Below are positions 34,652 to 43,807 of a stretch of 64,000 nt of DNA, piece after piece (within the stretch, counting starts at the first letter, position 1; each line of letters starts with the position of its first letter). The position numbers and the translations under genes are program-made. Origin of the DNA: Kitasatospora herbaricolor (GTDB lineage Bacteria > Actinomycetota > Actinomycetes > Streptomycetales > Streptomycetaceae); NCBI RefSeq assembly GCF_030813695.1, contig NZ_JAUSVA010000002.1, forward strand, positions 6,014,001 through 6,078,000, in the 5' to 3' direction. The notes below the pieces were generated by a model. That model did no database searches. It saw nothing but the letters and a program-made list of their open reading frames with translations, and was not told where the DNA came from.

Positions 34652-35998
34652 ATGAGGACTTCCGTTCGACGCTCCCGGGTGACGCCGCCCGCCGCCCTGC
34701 TGGCGGTGCTGCTCGGGCTGCTGCTCCTGCTGGCCCCGGCCGCCTCCGCCGCCGGCGGCCTGGACGCGGCCGCGTCGGCCCTGAAGCAGCACCAGGTGTA
34801 CGTCGACCCGGCGATGACCGGCAGGTTCAGCCAGGGCCAGGCCGACGCGCTGGCCGCGAAGATCAAGGCGGCCGACAAGCCGATCTTCGTCGCGGTGCTC
34901 CCCGCCACCGACGAGTTCGCGCCGACGACCGTCTTCACGGACCTGCGGACCAAGGTCGGCGTCGTCGGCACCTACGCGATCTGGCGCGGTGACCAGTTCC
35001 TCGCCCGCTCCGACCCGGCCGCCCTCTCCGGCGCGGCCGCCGGGCGGATCGCCGGCGCGGCCTTCCGCTCCCACCCGGGCGACGTCAACGGCACCGTCAC
35101 CGACTTCGTCGACCAGGCCTCCTCGCAGGTCAAGGGGCACGGGGTGGCCGCCGGCGACAGTGGCCTGTCGGTCGCCGCGGTGGTCGTCCCACTGGCGCTG
35201 CTGGCGCTGGCCGGCGGCGGGGTCCTCCTTCTGCTGCGACGCTCGAAGAAGCGCCGGGAGGAGCAGCGCCGGGCCGAGCTGGAGCAGTTGCGGCTGGTCG
35301 TGGACGAGGACATCACCGCCTTCGGCGAGGAGCTCGACCGGCTCGACTTCAGCCCCGGCGCGCCCGACGCGGACGACGAGCAGCGCACCGACTACGCGCA
35401 CGCGCTGGACTCCTACGACCGGGCCAAGCGGACCATGGACGCGGCGGCCGGCCCGGCCGACGTGCGGCCGGTCACCGAGGCCCTGGAGGACGGCCGCTTC
35501 GCGCTGGCCACGCTGGCGGCCCGGCGCGGGAAGCTGCCGCTGCCCGAGCGCCGGCCGCCGTGCTTCTTCGACCCCCGCCACGGCCCGTCGGTGCAGGACG
35601 CCGACTGGGCGCCGGGCGGCGGGACCAACCGGACCGTCCCGGTCTGCGCGGCGGACGCGGCCCGGCTCGCGGACGGCCTGGACCCGGACATCCGGACGGT
35701 GCCGACCGCGCAGGGGCCGCAGCCCTACTGGAACGCCGGGCCGGCCTACGGCCCCTGGGCGGGCGGTTACTTCGGCGGGTACGGCGGCGGGCTGCTGCCG
35801 GGCCTGCTGGTCGGCACCATGCTCGGCTCGGCGATGGGCGGCGGGCAGGCCTGGGCCGCGCCGGGCTACGGCGGGGACGGCGGCTACCAGGGCGGCGACT
35901 CCTCCGGCGCCGACTTCGACCCGGGTGACTTCGGCGGGTTCGACGGCGGCGGTGGCGGGGACTTCGGCGGTGGCGGGGACTTCGGAGGCGGTTTCTGA
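34652..35998 (+). CDS. Exported, membrane-anchored protein with Gly-rich C-terminus
   Basis: A 448-residue protein I cannot place with certainty. It has a signal peptide ending near AASAA (~33), an extracytoplasmic alpha/beta domain to ~170 (LDAAASALKQHQVYVDPAMTGRF ... DKPIFVAVLPA), a membrane segment at ~178-198 and a basic stop-transfer (RRSKKRREEQRR). After that come an acidic helical domain and a DPRHGPS / VCAADAARL region, then a Tyr/Gly-rich tail ending in repeated GGGGDFGG units. The start is supported by a -10-like hexamer 8 nt upstream. The ending resembles TPM-type proteins, but this is a guess. Confidence 0.75.
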   Translation: MRTSVRRSRVTPPAALLAVLLGLLLLLAPAASAAGGLDAAASALKQHQVYVDPAMTGRFSQGQADALAAKIKAADKPIFVAVLPATDEFAPTTVFTDLRTKVGVVGTYAIWRGDQFLARSDPAALSGAAAGRIAGAAFRSHPGDVNGTVTDFVDQASSQVKGHGVAAGDSGLSVAAVVVPLALLALAGGGVLLLLRRSKKRREEQRRAELEQLRLVVDEDITAFGEELDRLDFSPGAPDADDEQRTDYAHALDSYDRAKRTMDAAAGPADVRPVTEALEDGRFALATLAARRGKLPLPERRPPCFFDPRHGPSVQDADWAPGGGTNRTVPVCAADAARLADGLDPDIRTVPTAQGPQPYWNAGPAYGPWAGGYFGGYGGGLLPGLLVGTMLGSAMGGGQAWAAPGYGGDGGYQGGDSSGADFDPGDFGGFDGGGGGDFGGGGDFGGGF

Positions 35999-36102
35999 CC
36001 CGGCGCTTCCTCGGGGGGGCGTACGGGGGCGGCGGCCGGGCGGTAGGTGGGGCAGGGGGCCGCGCGGTCGGGTCGTTCCCGGGACCGGCGGGACCCGGCG
36101 GC

Positions 36103-36975
36103 TCAGAAGCCGAAGTCCTGGGTCCACCAGGGGCCGCCGGAGCCGGTGTGGACCCCCACGCCGAGCTTGGTGAACTCGCAGTTCAGGATGTTGGCACGGT
36201 GGCCGGGGCTGTTCATCCAGGCGGTCATCACGGCCTCGGGGGTGGCCTGGCCGCGGGCGATGTTCTCGCCCCCGAGGTTGCTGATGCCGGCGGCCTTGGC
36301 GCGGTCCCAGGGGGTGTGGCCGTCCGGGTCGGTGTGGTCGAAGAACCCGCGCGCGGCCATGTCGTCGCTGAAGGCCGTGGCGAGCGCGTCCAGGCGCGAG
36401 TCGGCGGTGACCGGTGCGCAGCCGGCCGCCTTGCGCTCGTCGTTCACCAGGGCGAGCACGGCGGCGGCCGGGCTGGCCGCCTTGGTGCTCGGGCTCGCGG
36501 TGGCGGTCGGCCTGGCGGTGGCGGTGGGGCTCGGCCTGGGCGCGGGCGCGGTGCTGGCCGGGGCGCTCGGCGCCGCGGTCGCGCCGGGGGCGGTCGCGGT
36601 GGGTGAGGCGAGCGGTGAGCGGGCCTCGCCGCGGTCGGCCGCCGGGGAGGCGTCGGCCCGGGTCACGCCGGCGCTCGGGGACGGCGTCCCGGCGGCCGTG
36701 GCACCGTTCGGGGAGGCGCCGGGCGTAACGGTGCCGTCGGGGGAGAGGGCCTCCAGGGGCGCGTCGCCGGCCACCACCGCGGCGTCCGGGGCGGGCAGGA
36801 CACCGCTGACCACACCGCCCGCGCCGGCGGCCAGGGCCGTGGCGCAGATCGCCAGCAGTCCGCCGGTACGACGGCGGCGCTTCTGCTGCGCGGCCGCCCG
36901 GGCCTGCCGCCGGCCGGCGCGTCCGCCCGGCTGCTCGTCCTCGGCCGGTCGCGCGCCGCGTGCGTGTCGTGCCAT
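36103..36975 (-). CDS. CAP/SCP-domain extracellular protein
   Basis: A 290-residue exported protein. A basic N-terminus and one hydrophobic segment (about 40-58) are followed by a Thr/Ala/Pro/Ser-rich linker (~85-165) and a CAP domain: VLALVNDERKAAGCAPVTADSRLDALATAFSDDMAARGFFDH, then GENIARGQATPEAVMTAWMNSPGHRANILN and LGVGV. The two Cys of the domain (~184 and near 271) can form a disulfide. ATG 36975 follows GGGAGGGG. Bacterial CAP proteins are mostly uncharacterised; possible cell-wall or sterol/lipid roles are inferred. Confidence 0.9.
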   Translation of the reverse strand: MARHARGARPAEDEQPGGRAGRRQARAAAQQKRRRRTGGLLAICATALAAGAGGVVSGVLPAPDAAVVAGDAPLEALSPDGTVTPGASPNGATAAGTPSPSAGVTRADASPAADRGEARSPLASPTATAPGATAAPSAPASTAPAPRPSPTATARPTATASPSTKAASPAAAVLALVNDERKAAGCAPVTADSRLDALATAFSDDMAARGFFDHTDPDGHTPWDRAKAAGISNLGGENIARGQATPEAVMTAWMNSPGHRANILNCEFTKLGVGVHTGSGGPWWTQDFGF

Positions 36976-37112
36976 CGCGCTGAACCCCTCCCGAAACTGT
37001 GAGCGATCGTCGAGGACTCTAGGGCATGGCGGCTGTGACGGGAGAGGAAGGGCGGAGAAGGAGAGGTGTGGGAGGGGTGAAACCGCCCGGGGCGGTCACC
37101 CGGCGCTACGGC

Positions 37113-37118
37113 TAGGCT
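37113..37118 (+). promoter_or_regulatory. -10-like TAGGCT of acyP
   Basis: Eight bases from its last T to the acyP ATG, no ribosome site between. Confidence 0.4.
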
Positions 37119-37125
37119 CGCCGTC

Positions 37126-37419
37126 ATGCATGGTCGTGACAGCAACGAGCCCGTCCGGGCCACCGTCTGGGTCCGGGGCAGGGTGCAGCAGGTCGGCTTC
37201 CGCTGGTGGACCCGCGCCCGGGCGCTGGAGATCGGCCTGACCGGCTACGCGAGCAATCTCGGCGACGGCCGGGTGCAGGTGGTGGCCGAGGGGCTGCCGG
37301 CCGACTGCGAGCAGCTCCTCGCGCTGCTCCGCGGCCCGGACACGCCCGGCACGGTCACCGGGGTCACGGAGATCTGGACCGCCACCGGCGAGGGCTACGA
37401 GGGCTTCGCGATCCGCTGA
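37126..37419 (+). CDS. acyP: Acylphosphatase
   Basis: A 97-residue ferredoxin-like enzyme that hydrolyses acyl phosphates. The catalytic Arg and Asn are R26 (GRVQQVGFR) and N44 (YASNLGDGRVQVVAEG). The length matches the family. The start at 37126 is placed by the -10-like hexamer ending at 37118. Confidence 0.95.
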   Translation: MHGRDSNEPVRATVWVRGRVQQVGFRWWTRARALEIGLTGYASNLGDGRVQVVAEGLPADCEQLLALLRGPDTPGTVTGVTEIWTATGEGYEGFAIR

Positions 37420-37889
37420 TCGCACCGGTCGTCAGCGCTGGACGATCACTCCGGTCACCCGTCCGGAGCACGCTCCCACCAGGCCGGAGGCCGAAGTCGC
37501 GGGGGCTTCGGCAACTGCCGGTGTCGTGCGGTTGCCATCTGGGCAGACTCGTGGTTGACTCCGCATCGAGCAGTGATCCACCGGAGGTCGGTGGGTCCGC
37601 CCGAGACCGCCCGCAGGGCCGCCCGGCGTGACAGTTCCGCCGTGCAGGTGACAGGGCCGTCGTCGCTTGCGGTGATCGTGTTGACCCGTTCCGTCTTTGG
37701 TGAGACGCTGGAAGCCCGCGCACACGACCGCGTTTTCCCGGTAGGCGCATGCCCCTGTGAGCCCAGCTCACGGTGGTTGTTCCGTAGTGCCCAGCCAGCA
37801 CTGCCGGTGGCGCGACGCGCGTGCGTCTTCCCTTCCCCCTAGACCCATACCGCACAGGTTCGGTCACTCAGCGTGGAGGACCACTCATC
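37420..37889. other. 470-nt intergenic region before the small coiled-coil gene
   Basis: No convincing gene; open frames on both strands lack codon bias and ribosome sites. A small hairpin (37490-37496 with 37506-37512) may end acyP. The TTGACC at 37681-37686 has no good partner. Confidence 0.5.
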
Positions 37890-38093
37890 ATGGCAAAGGC
37901 GCTTCTCGGGTACGTCGGCGGCCCCGACCCGCGAATGCTCTCCGAGATGCGACGGCTTCAGCAGCGCGTCCAGGACCTGGAGTCCGAGCTCATTCGGATG
38001 CAGGCCGAGAACGACGCTCTCATCGCTGTCGCGGACGAGCACTCGCTGCTCAGCAGCATCGATCTGGATCAGCGCGAGCCGGCACTCACCTGA
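37890..38093 (+). CDS. Small conserved coiled-coil protein
   Basis: A 67-residue actinobacterial protein with MAKALLGYVGGPDPRMLSEMRRLQQRVQDLESELIRMQAENDALI: a Gly/Pro turn and then a leucine-zipper-like helix of about 35 residues, ending in acidic residues. ATG 37890 follows GGAGGA. I recall it as strongly conserved just upstream of smc in streptomycetes; its role is not known to me. A hairpin terminator follows. Confidence 0.88.
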   Translation: MAKALLGYVGGPDPRMLSEMRRLQQRVQDLESELIRMQAENDALIAVADEHSLLSSIDLDQREPALT

Positions 38094-38158
38094 TCATCGC
38101 CGTACCCTCGTCGATCGACGCTGTTGTGCACTGAGCTCCCGTAAGGGACGCAGCTTGC

Positions 38159-38184
38159 AAGGGACGCCCTGACCGGCGTCCCTT
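38159..38184 (+). terminator. Terminator before smc
   Basis: A 10-bp stem AAGGGACGCC / GGCGTCCCTT with a 6-nt loop, 66 nt after the small gene. Confidence 0.7.
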
Positions 38185-38308
38185 CGTCGTCCTCGACACC
38201 CTTTGCCGACCATCTTGCCCTCCTCCGCATGCCTGAAACCCTCCCCGCAGCACGGCCGGATACAGTCGCAGGCCGGGGGGTCGGGCGAGTGTGGAGGAGA
38301 TCCGGCGC

Positions 38309-41300
38309 GTGCACCTGAAGAGTCTGACCCTGCGCGGCTTCAAGTCCTTCGCCTCCGCCACCACCCTCCGCTTCGAGCCCGGCATCACCTGCGTGGTCGG
38401 GCCCAACGGCTCGGGCAAGTCCAACGTGGTGGACGCGCTGTCCTGGGTGATGGGCGAGCAGGGCGCCAAGTCCCTGCGCGGCGGGAAGATGGAGGACGTC
38501 ATCTTCGCCGGGACGAGCGGGCGCAGCCCGCTCGGCCGGGCAGAGGTCAGCCTCACCATCGACAACACCGACGGCGCCCTGCCCATCGACTACGCCGAGG
38601 TGACCATCACCCGGACGATGTTCCGCAACGGCGGCAGCGAGTACGCGCTCAACGGCGACACCTGCCGGCTGCTCGACATCCAGGAACTGCTCTCCGACTC
38701 CGGCATCGGCCGCGAGATGCACGTCATCGTCGGTCAGGGCCGGCTGGACTCCGTCCTGCAGGCCGACCCGACGGGCCGCCGGGCCTTCATCGAGGAGGCC
38801 GCCGGAGTCCTCAAGCACCGCAAGCGCAAGGAGAAGGCGCTGCGCAAACTGGACGCGATGCAGGTCAACCTGAACCGCGTCCAGGACCTGGTCGGCGAGC
38901 TGCGCCGCCAGCTGGGCCCGCTGGGACGCCAGGCGAAGATCGCCCGCCGGGCCGCCGGCATCCAGGCCGACCTGCGCGACGCCCGGCTGCGGCTGCTCGC
39001 GGACGACCTCACCGGCCTGCGGCACGCCGTCGAGGCCGAGATCGCGGACGAACTCGCGCTGCGGCTGCGGCGCTCCACCGTGGAGCAGGAACTCGCCCGC
39101 GCCCAGCAGCGCGAGGCCGTCCTGGAGGCCCAGGTCGAACAGCTGGGGCCACGGCTGGAGGCCGCCCGGCAGACCTGGTACCGGCTGTCCGCGCTGACCG
39201 AACGGGCCCGGGGCACCATCGACCTGGCCGAGGCCAGGGCCCGGCACGCCGAGGCGAGCGGACAGGCCGAGGAGCGGCGCGGCCGCGACCCCGAGGAGCT
39301 GGAGCGCGAGGCCGAGCGCGTCCGGGAGGAGGAGGCCGCGCTCGCGGAGGCGCTGGAGGAGGCCCGCTACGCCCTCGCCGAGGCGGTCGAGACCCGCACC
39401 GAGGTGGAACGCGAACTCGGCGAGGAGGAGCGCCGGCTGAAGGCGGCCGCGCGCGCCGTCGCGGACCGGCGTGAGGGCCTCGCCCGCTTGCAGGGACAGG
39501 CCGCCGCGGCCCGCTCCAGGGCGGCCGGCGCGGAGGCCGAGATCGGCCGGCTCGTCCAGGCCAGGGACGAGGCGCTGGTCCGGGCCGAAGCCGCCGACCA
39601 GGAGTTCCGCGGACTCCAGGAGCAGGTCGACGAACTCGCCCGGGGCGACGAGGACCTGGAGGAGGCGCAGCGGGAGGCCGGCAGCAGGCTCGCCGCCGTC
39701 GACCGCGAACTCGCCGACGCCCGGGACGCGGCGGGCGCCGCCGACCGCGAGCGGGCCGCGACGACCGCCCGCCGGGACGCGCTGGCCCTCGGCCTGCGGC
39801 GCAAGGACGGCAGCGGCGCCCTGCTCGCCGCCGGCGGGGAGGCGGCCGGGGTGCTCGGCCCGGCGGCGGCGCTGCTGAAGCCCGAACCGGGGTACGAGGT
39901 CGCAGTCGCGGCCGCCCTCGGCGCCGCGGCGGACGCCGTCGTCGTGGACGGCGTCGAGGCGGCGCTCCGGGCCCTGCACCTCCTGCGGGCCCAGGACGCG
40001 GGCCGGGCCACCCTGCTGATCGCCGGCCGGCCCGGCCTCCCCGCGTCGGGCGAGCCGTCCGGCGAGGCCGGGGAGCAGCCCGGCGTGCTGCCGGCCGGCG
40101 CCCGCCGGGCCGCCGACCTGGTGGCGGCGCCGCCCGGCCTGCGGCCGGCCGTCCGGCAGTTGCTGGCGACCGCCGTGGTGGTCACCGGCCTCGACCAGGC
40201 CCGGGAACTCGTCCGGGAACGTCCGGAGTTGACGGCCTTCACGCTCGACGGCGACCAGCTCGGCGCCGGCTTCGCCCAGGGCGGCTCGGCCGGTGCGCCC
40301 AGCCTGCTGGAGACCCAGGCGGCCGTCGACGAGGCCGACCGGGCGATCGAGGAACTCACCGTCCGGTGCGCCCTGCTGGCCGAGCGGCTCGGCGACCTGA
40401 CCACCCGACGGGCCGGCACGGCGGCCGAGGCGGAACAGCTGGCGCTGCGCGCACGGCAGGCGCAGAAGGAACGCGCCCAGGTGGCCGGCGCCCTCGGCCG
40501 GCTGGGCGGACAGGCCAGGGCCGCCGCCGGCGAGGCCGAACGGCTGGCCGCCTCGGCCGCCCGCGCCGAGGAGGGCCTGGAGCAGGCCACCGCCGCCGCC
40601 GAGGAGCTGGCCGGGCGGCTGGCGACGGCCGAGGAGTCCGCCGACGCGGAGGACCAGGAGCCCGACGCCGCCGAGCAGGCCCGGCTCGCCGAGGCGGCCG
40701 CCCAGGCCCGGCAGGCCGAACTGGAGACCCGGCTCTCCGTCCGTACCCACGAGGAGCGGGTCCGGGCCCTGGCCGGCCGGGCCGACCAGCTGGACCGCTC
40801 CGCCCGCGCCGAGCGGGAGGCCCGGGCCCGGGCCGCGGCCCGGCGGGAGCGGGCCCGGCACGAGTCCGCGGTGGCCCGCGCGGTCGCGGCCGGCACCCGG
40901 CAGCTGCTCGCCTGCCTGGAGATCTCGCTGGCCAGGGCCGCCGCCGAACGCGACGAGGCCGAACAGGCGCGCGCCGCCCGGGAGAGCGAGCTGCGCGCCG
41001 GCCGCGAGCACGGCCGGGAGCTCAAGGCCGAACTCGACAAGCTGGTCGACGCCGGCCACCGGGACGAGGTGCTCCGGGCCGAGAAGCGGCTGCGGATCGA
41101 GCAGCTGGAGGCCAAGGCCCTGGACGAGTTCGGCATCGAGTCCGAGGAACTGCTGGCCGGCTACGGGCCGGGCGTACCGGTGCCGCCCGGGGTCCCCGAG
41201 GAGGGCCAGGAGCCGGGGGAGCCCCGGCCCTACGTCCGGGCCGAGCAGGAGAAGCGGCTGCGGGCCGCCGAGCGCGCGTACCAGCAGCTGGGCAAGGTCA

Positions 41301-41971
41301 ACCCGCTCGCCCTGGAGGAGTTCGCGGCCCTGGAGGAGCGCCACCAGTTCCTCGGCGAGCAGCTGGACGACCTCAAGCGGAGCCGGCGCGACCTGCTGGA
41401 GATCGTCAAGGACGTGGACGCCAGGGTCGAGCAGCTGTTCACCGCGGCGTACCACGACACGGCGGCGCAGTTCGAGGGCGTGTTCTCCCGGCTCTTCCCC
41501 GGCGGGGAGGGGCGGCTGGTGCTGACCGACCCCGACGACATGCTGACCACCGGCGTCGAGGTGGAGGCCCGCCCGCCGGGCAAGAAGGTCAAGCGGCTGT
41601 CGCTGCTCTCGGGCGGCGAGCGCTCCCTGACGGCGGTGGCCCTGCTGGTCTCGATCTTCAAGGCGCGACCGAGCCCGTTCTACGTGATGGACGAGGTCGA
41701 GGCGGCGCTCGACGAGACCAACCTGCGGCGGCTGATCGCGATCATGGAGGAGCTGCGGGAGAGCTCCCAGCTCATCGTGATCACCCACCAGAAGCTCACC
41801 ATGGAGTCCGCCGACGCGCTCTACGGCGTGACCATGAAGGGCGACGGCATCTCGCAGGTGATCAGCCAGCGGCTGCGGGCGGTCCCGTCCCCCGGCCGGG
41901 AGGCCGGGCGGCCCGAGCGCGGGGCGGCCGCGCCACGCCGGCCGGCGCCGGCGGCCGCCGGGGACTCCTGA
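38309..41971 (+). CDS. smc: Chromosome segregation ATPase SMC
   Basis: A 1220-residue condensin subunit. Head: HLKSLTLRGFKSF and Walker A GPNGSGKSN (K37), with the VIVGQGRLDSVL region. Coiled coils of roughly 170-500 and 660-1000 flank a hinge at ~500-640 (EAAGVLGPAAALLKPEPGYE). The C-terminal head has the ABC signature LLSGGERSLTAVALL (~1100) and Walker B with DEVEAALDETN. GTG 38309 follows GGAGGAG by 10 nt; the GTG at 38291 would overlap that site. The Ala/Arg tail is low complexity. Confidence 0.96.
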   Translation: MHLKSLTLRGFKSFASATTLRFEPGITCVVGPNGSGKSNVVDALSWVMGEQGAKSLRGGKMEDVIFAGTSGRSPLGRAEVSLTIDNTDGALPIDYAEVTITRTMFRNGGSEYALNGDTCRLLDIQELLSDSGIGREMHVIVGQGRLDSVLQADPTGRRAFIEEAAGVLKHRKRKEKALRKLDAMQVNLNRVQDLVGELRRQLGPLGRQAKIARRAAGIQADLRDARLRLLADDLTGLRHAVEAEIADELALRLRRSTVEQELARAQQREAVLEAQVEQLGPRLEAARQTWYRLSALTERARGTIDLAEARARHAEASGQAEERRGRDPEELEREAERVREEEAALAEALEEARYALAEAVETRTEVERELGEEERRLKAAARAVADRREGLARLQGQAAAARSRAAGAEAEIGRLVQARDEALVRAEAADQEFRGLQEQVDELARGDEDLEEAQREAGSRLAAVDRELADARDAAGAADRERAATTARRDALALGLRRKDGSGALLAAGGEAAGVLGPAAALLKPEPGYEVAVAAALGAAADAVVVDGVEAALRALHLLRAQDAGRATLLIAGRPGLPASGEPSGEAGEQPGVLPAGARRAADLVAAPPGLRPAVRQLLATAVVVTGLDQARELVRERPELTAFTLDGDQLGAGFAQGGSAGAPSLLETQAAVDEADRAIEELTVRCALLAERLGDLTTRRAGTAAEAEQLALRARQAQKERAQVAGALGRLGGQARAAAGEAERLAASAARAEEGLEQATAAAEELAGRLATAEESADAEDQEPDAAEQARLAEAAAQARQAELETRLSVRTHEERVRALAGRADQLDRSARAEREARARAAARRERARHESAVARAVAAGTRQLLACLEISLARAAAERDEAEQARAARESELRAGREHGRELKAELDKLVDAGHRDEVLRAEKRLRIEQLEAKALDEFGIESEELLAGYGPGVPVPPGVPEEGQEPGEPRPYVRAEQEKRLRAAERAYQQLGKVNPLALEEFAALEERHQFLGEQLDDLKRSRRDLLEIVKDVDARVEQLFTAAYHDTAAQFEGVFSRLFPGGEGRLVLTDPDDMLTTGVEVEARPPGKKVKRLSLLSGGERSLTAVALLVSIFKARPSPFYVMDEVEAALDETNLRRLIAIMEELRESSQLIVITHQKLTMESADALYGVTMKGDGISQVISQRLRAVPSPGREAGRPERGAAAPRRPAPAAAGDS

Positions 41972-42387
41972 GGCCGCGCGGGGCACCGCGCCGGGGCGCA
42001 CCCTCCCGGGGCGGGGGCCGGACACTCCGGGGCCGGGCGCCCGCCCGCACCGAGCCGGCCCGTACCGACCGCGCCCGTACCGACCGCGCCCGTACCGACC
42101 GCGCCCGTACTGAGCCCGCCGGGTGATCCACCGGCCGGCCCGGCCCCCGGGGCCGGGCGTGTGCCGCTTCCGCGGGCCCGTCGCGGATACTGGGAGGGTT
42201 GTGACTCCTCCCCCTCGCCCGCGAGGGGGGCTGCGCACTCAGCCGCCCGACGACGTCGGGCCGGCCGGCCACGACCGCCGCCGAAGGGTGGTGGTCAAGC
42301 AGTGAAGCGGCGGCGCTCAGGCCCGCCGGGCGAAGGATCACCAGCACTCCCGGCCTCACGGACGGGCACCCAGCGAAGGAGTTAGAT
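41972..42387. other. Intergenic region between smc and ftsY
   Basis: A 416-nt G+C-rich spacer with a 15-bp tandem repeat at 42059-42114 and no convincing gene. Confidence 0.6.
42059..42114. repeat. 15-bp tandem repeat after smc
   Basis: Three exact units CCCGTACCGACCGCG (starting 42059, 42074, 42089) and a partial fourth. Spacer position, about 90 nt past the smc stop. Confidence 0.9.
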
Positions 42388-43584
42388 GTGGAATTCGTGA
42401 TCCTTGCCGTGGTCATCGCGGTGGCCGTCATCGGCGCGATCGCGGGCCTCGTCGTCAGCGGGAGGCGACGCAAGGAGCTGCCGCCGAAGGCGACGGCACC
42501 GGTCATCACGGCGCCGAAGGCACCGGCCGAGCCCGCGCCCGAACCCCAGGTGGGGGACGAGGCGGCGCCACCGGTCGAGGTCCCGGTGCAGACCGTCGAG
42601 GAGGTCGAACTCCCGCCGGTCGCCGAGATCGAGGAGCTGCCGGCCCTCGAAGTCCCCGAGCCGACCGCCGGCCGCCTGGTCCGGCTGCGCTCGCGGCTCT
42701 CCCGCTCGCAGAACTCGCTCGGGAAGGGCCTGCTCACGCTGCTCTCCCGGGAGCGGCTGGACGAGGACACCTGGGAGGAGATCGAGGAGACCCTGCTGGT
42801 CGCCGACGTCGGCGTGAAGCCCACCCAGGAGCTGGTCGACCGGCTGCGCACCCGGGTCAAGGTGCTCGGCACCCGCACGCCCGCCGAGCTGCGCGGCCTG
42901 CTCCAGGAGGAGCTGGTCCAGCTGATCGGCGAGGACACCGACCGCACCCTGCACACCGCCCGGCACGCGGACGGCCGACCGGCCGTCGTACTGGTGGTCG
43001 GCGTCAACGGGGTCGGCAAGACCACCACCTCGGGCAAGCTCGGCCGGGTCCTGGTGGCCGACGGCCGCAAGGTGGTGCTCGGCGCGGCCGACACCTTCCG
43101 CGCCGCGGCCGCCGACCAGCTGCAGACCTGGGGCGAGCGGGTCGGCGCACGGACCGTCCGCGGACCCGAGGGCGGCGACCCGGCCTCGGTCGCGTTCGAC
43201 GCCGTCAAGGAGGGCATCGCCGAGGGCGCCGACACCGTCCTGGTGGACACCGCCGGGCGGCTGCACACCAAGACCGGCCTGATGGACGAGCTGGGCAAGG
43301 TCAAGCGGGTCGTCGAGAAGCACGGCCCGGTCGACGAGGTGCTGCTCGTCCTGGACGCCACCACCGGCCAGAACGGCCTGGTGCAGGCCCGGGTCTTCGC
43401 CGAGGTGGTCGACATCACCGGCATCGTGCTGACCAAGCTGGACGGCACCGCCAAGGGCGGCATCGTGATCGCGGTCCAGCGGGAGCTGGGCGTCCCGGTC
43501 AAGCTGATCGGGCTCGGCGAGGGCGCGGACGACCTGGCGCCCTTCGAGCCGGCCGCGTTCGTCGACGCGCTGATCGGCGACTGA
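42388..43584 (+). CDS. ftsY: Signal recognition particle receptor FtsY
   Basis: A 398-residue SRP-receptor GTPase. An N-terminal membrane anchor (FVILAVVIAVAVIGAIAGLVV, ~3-23) and an acidic Pro/Glu linker precede the NG domain: GVNGVGKTTT (K211), DTFRAAAADQL, DTAGRLHTK and TKLDGTAKGG. The anchor is typical of actinobacterial FtsY and contrasts with peripheral forms. GTG 42388 follows GAAGGAG. Its partner ffh lies at 59 kb. Confidence 0.96.
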   Translation: MEFVILAVVIAVAVIGAIAGLVVSGRRRKELPPKATAPVITAPKAPAEPAPEPQVGDEAAPPVEVPVQTVEEVELPPVAEIEELPALEVPEPTAGRLVRLRSRLSRSQNSLGKGLLTLLSRERLDEDTWEEIEETLLVADVGVKPTQELVDRLRTRVKVLGTRTPAELRGLLQEELVQLIGEDTDRTLHTARHADGRPAVVLVVGVNGVGKTTTSGKLGRVLVADGRKVVLGAADTFRAAAADQLQTWGERVGARTVRGPEGGDPASVAFDAVKEGIAEGADTVLVDTAGRLHTKTGLMDELGKVKRVVEKHGPVDEVLLVLDATTGQNGLVQARVFAEVVDITGIVLTKLDGTAKGGIVIAVQRELGVPVKLIGLGEGADDLAPFEPAAFVDALIGD

Positions 43585-43653
43585 TACCCGACCGGCGCCA
43601 TGACCGCCCGACCGATGTCGTGGTCGGCCGAGCGGGCCGGAGCGTCGCGGCAG

Positions 43654-43687
43654 GGGCCGCTTTCCCGGGAGACCGGGGGAGCGGCCC
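43654..43687 (+). terminator. Terminator of ftsY
   Basis: GGGCCGC and GCGGCCC close a hairpin whose inner part is also G+C-paired, about 70 nt after the stop, followed by TTCG. Confidence 0.5.
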
Positions 43688-43694
43688 TTCGTCG

Positions 43695-43738
43695 TACCCG
43701 GGCGTGGCACCTGGGGTACCCGGGCGTGGCACCTGGGT
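43695..43738. repeat. 22-bp direct repeat after ftsY
   Basis: Two adjacent copies of TACCCGGGCGTGGCACCTGG plus GG/GT (43695-43716, 43717-43738); partial TACCCGGGCG copies continue to about 43770. Confidence 0.85.
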
Positions 43739-43807
43739 GTCGTACCCGGGCGCCGTACCCGCCCGGGCGTTGCGGCCGGGCGGCGTCGGTGGGAGGGCCG
43801 GGGTGGG

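Noticed and set aside
38069..42238. 1389-codon minus-strand frame opposite smc
   Set aside because: Shadow of smc with no motifs; the same holds for long antisense frames opposite recG, gpsA-ddl, nsdA, amtB and glnD.
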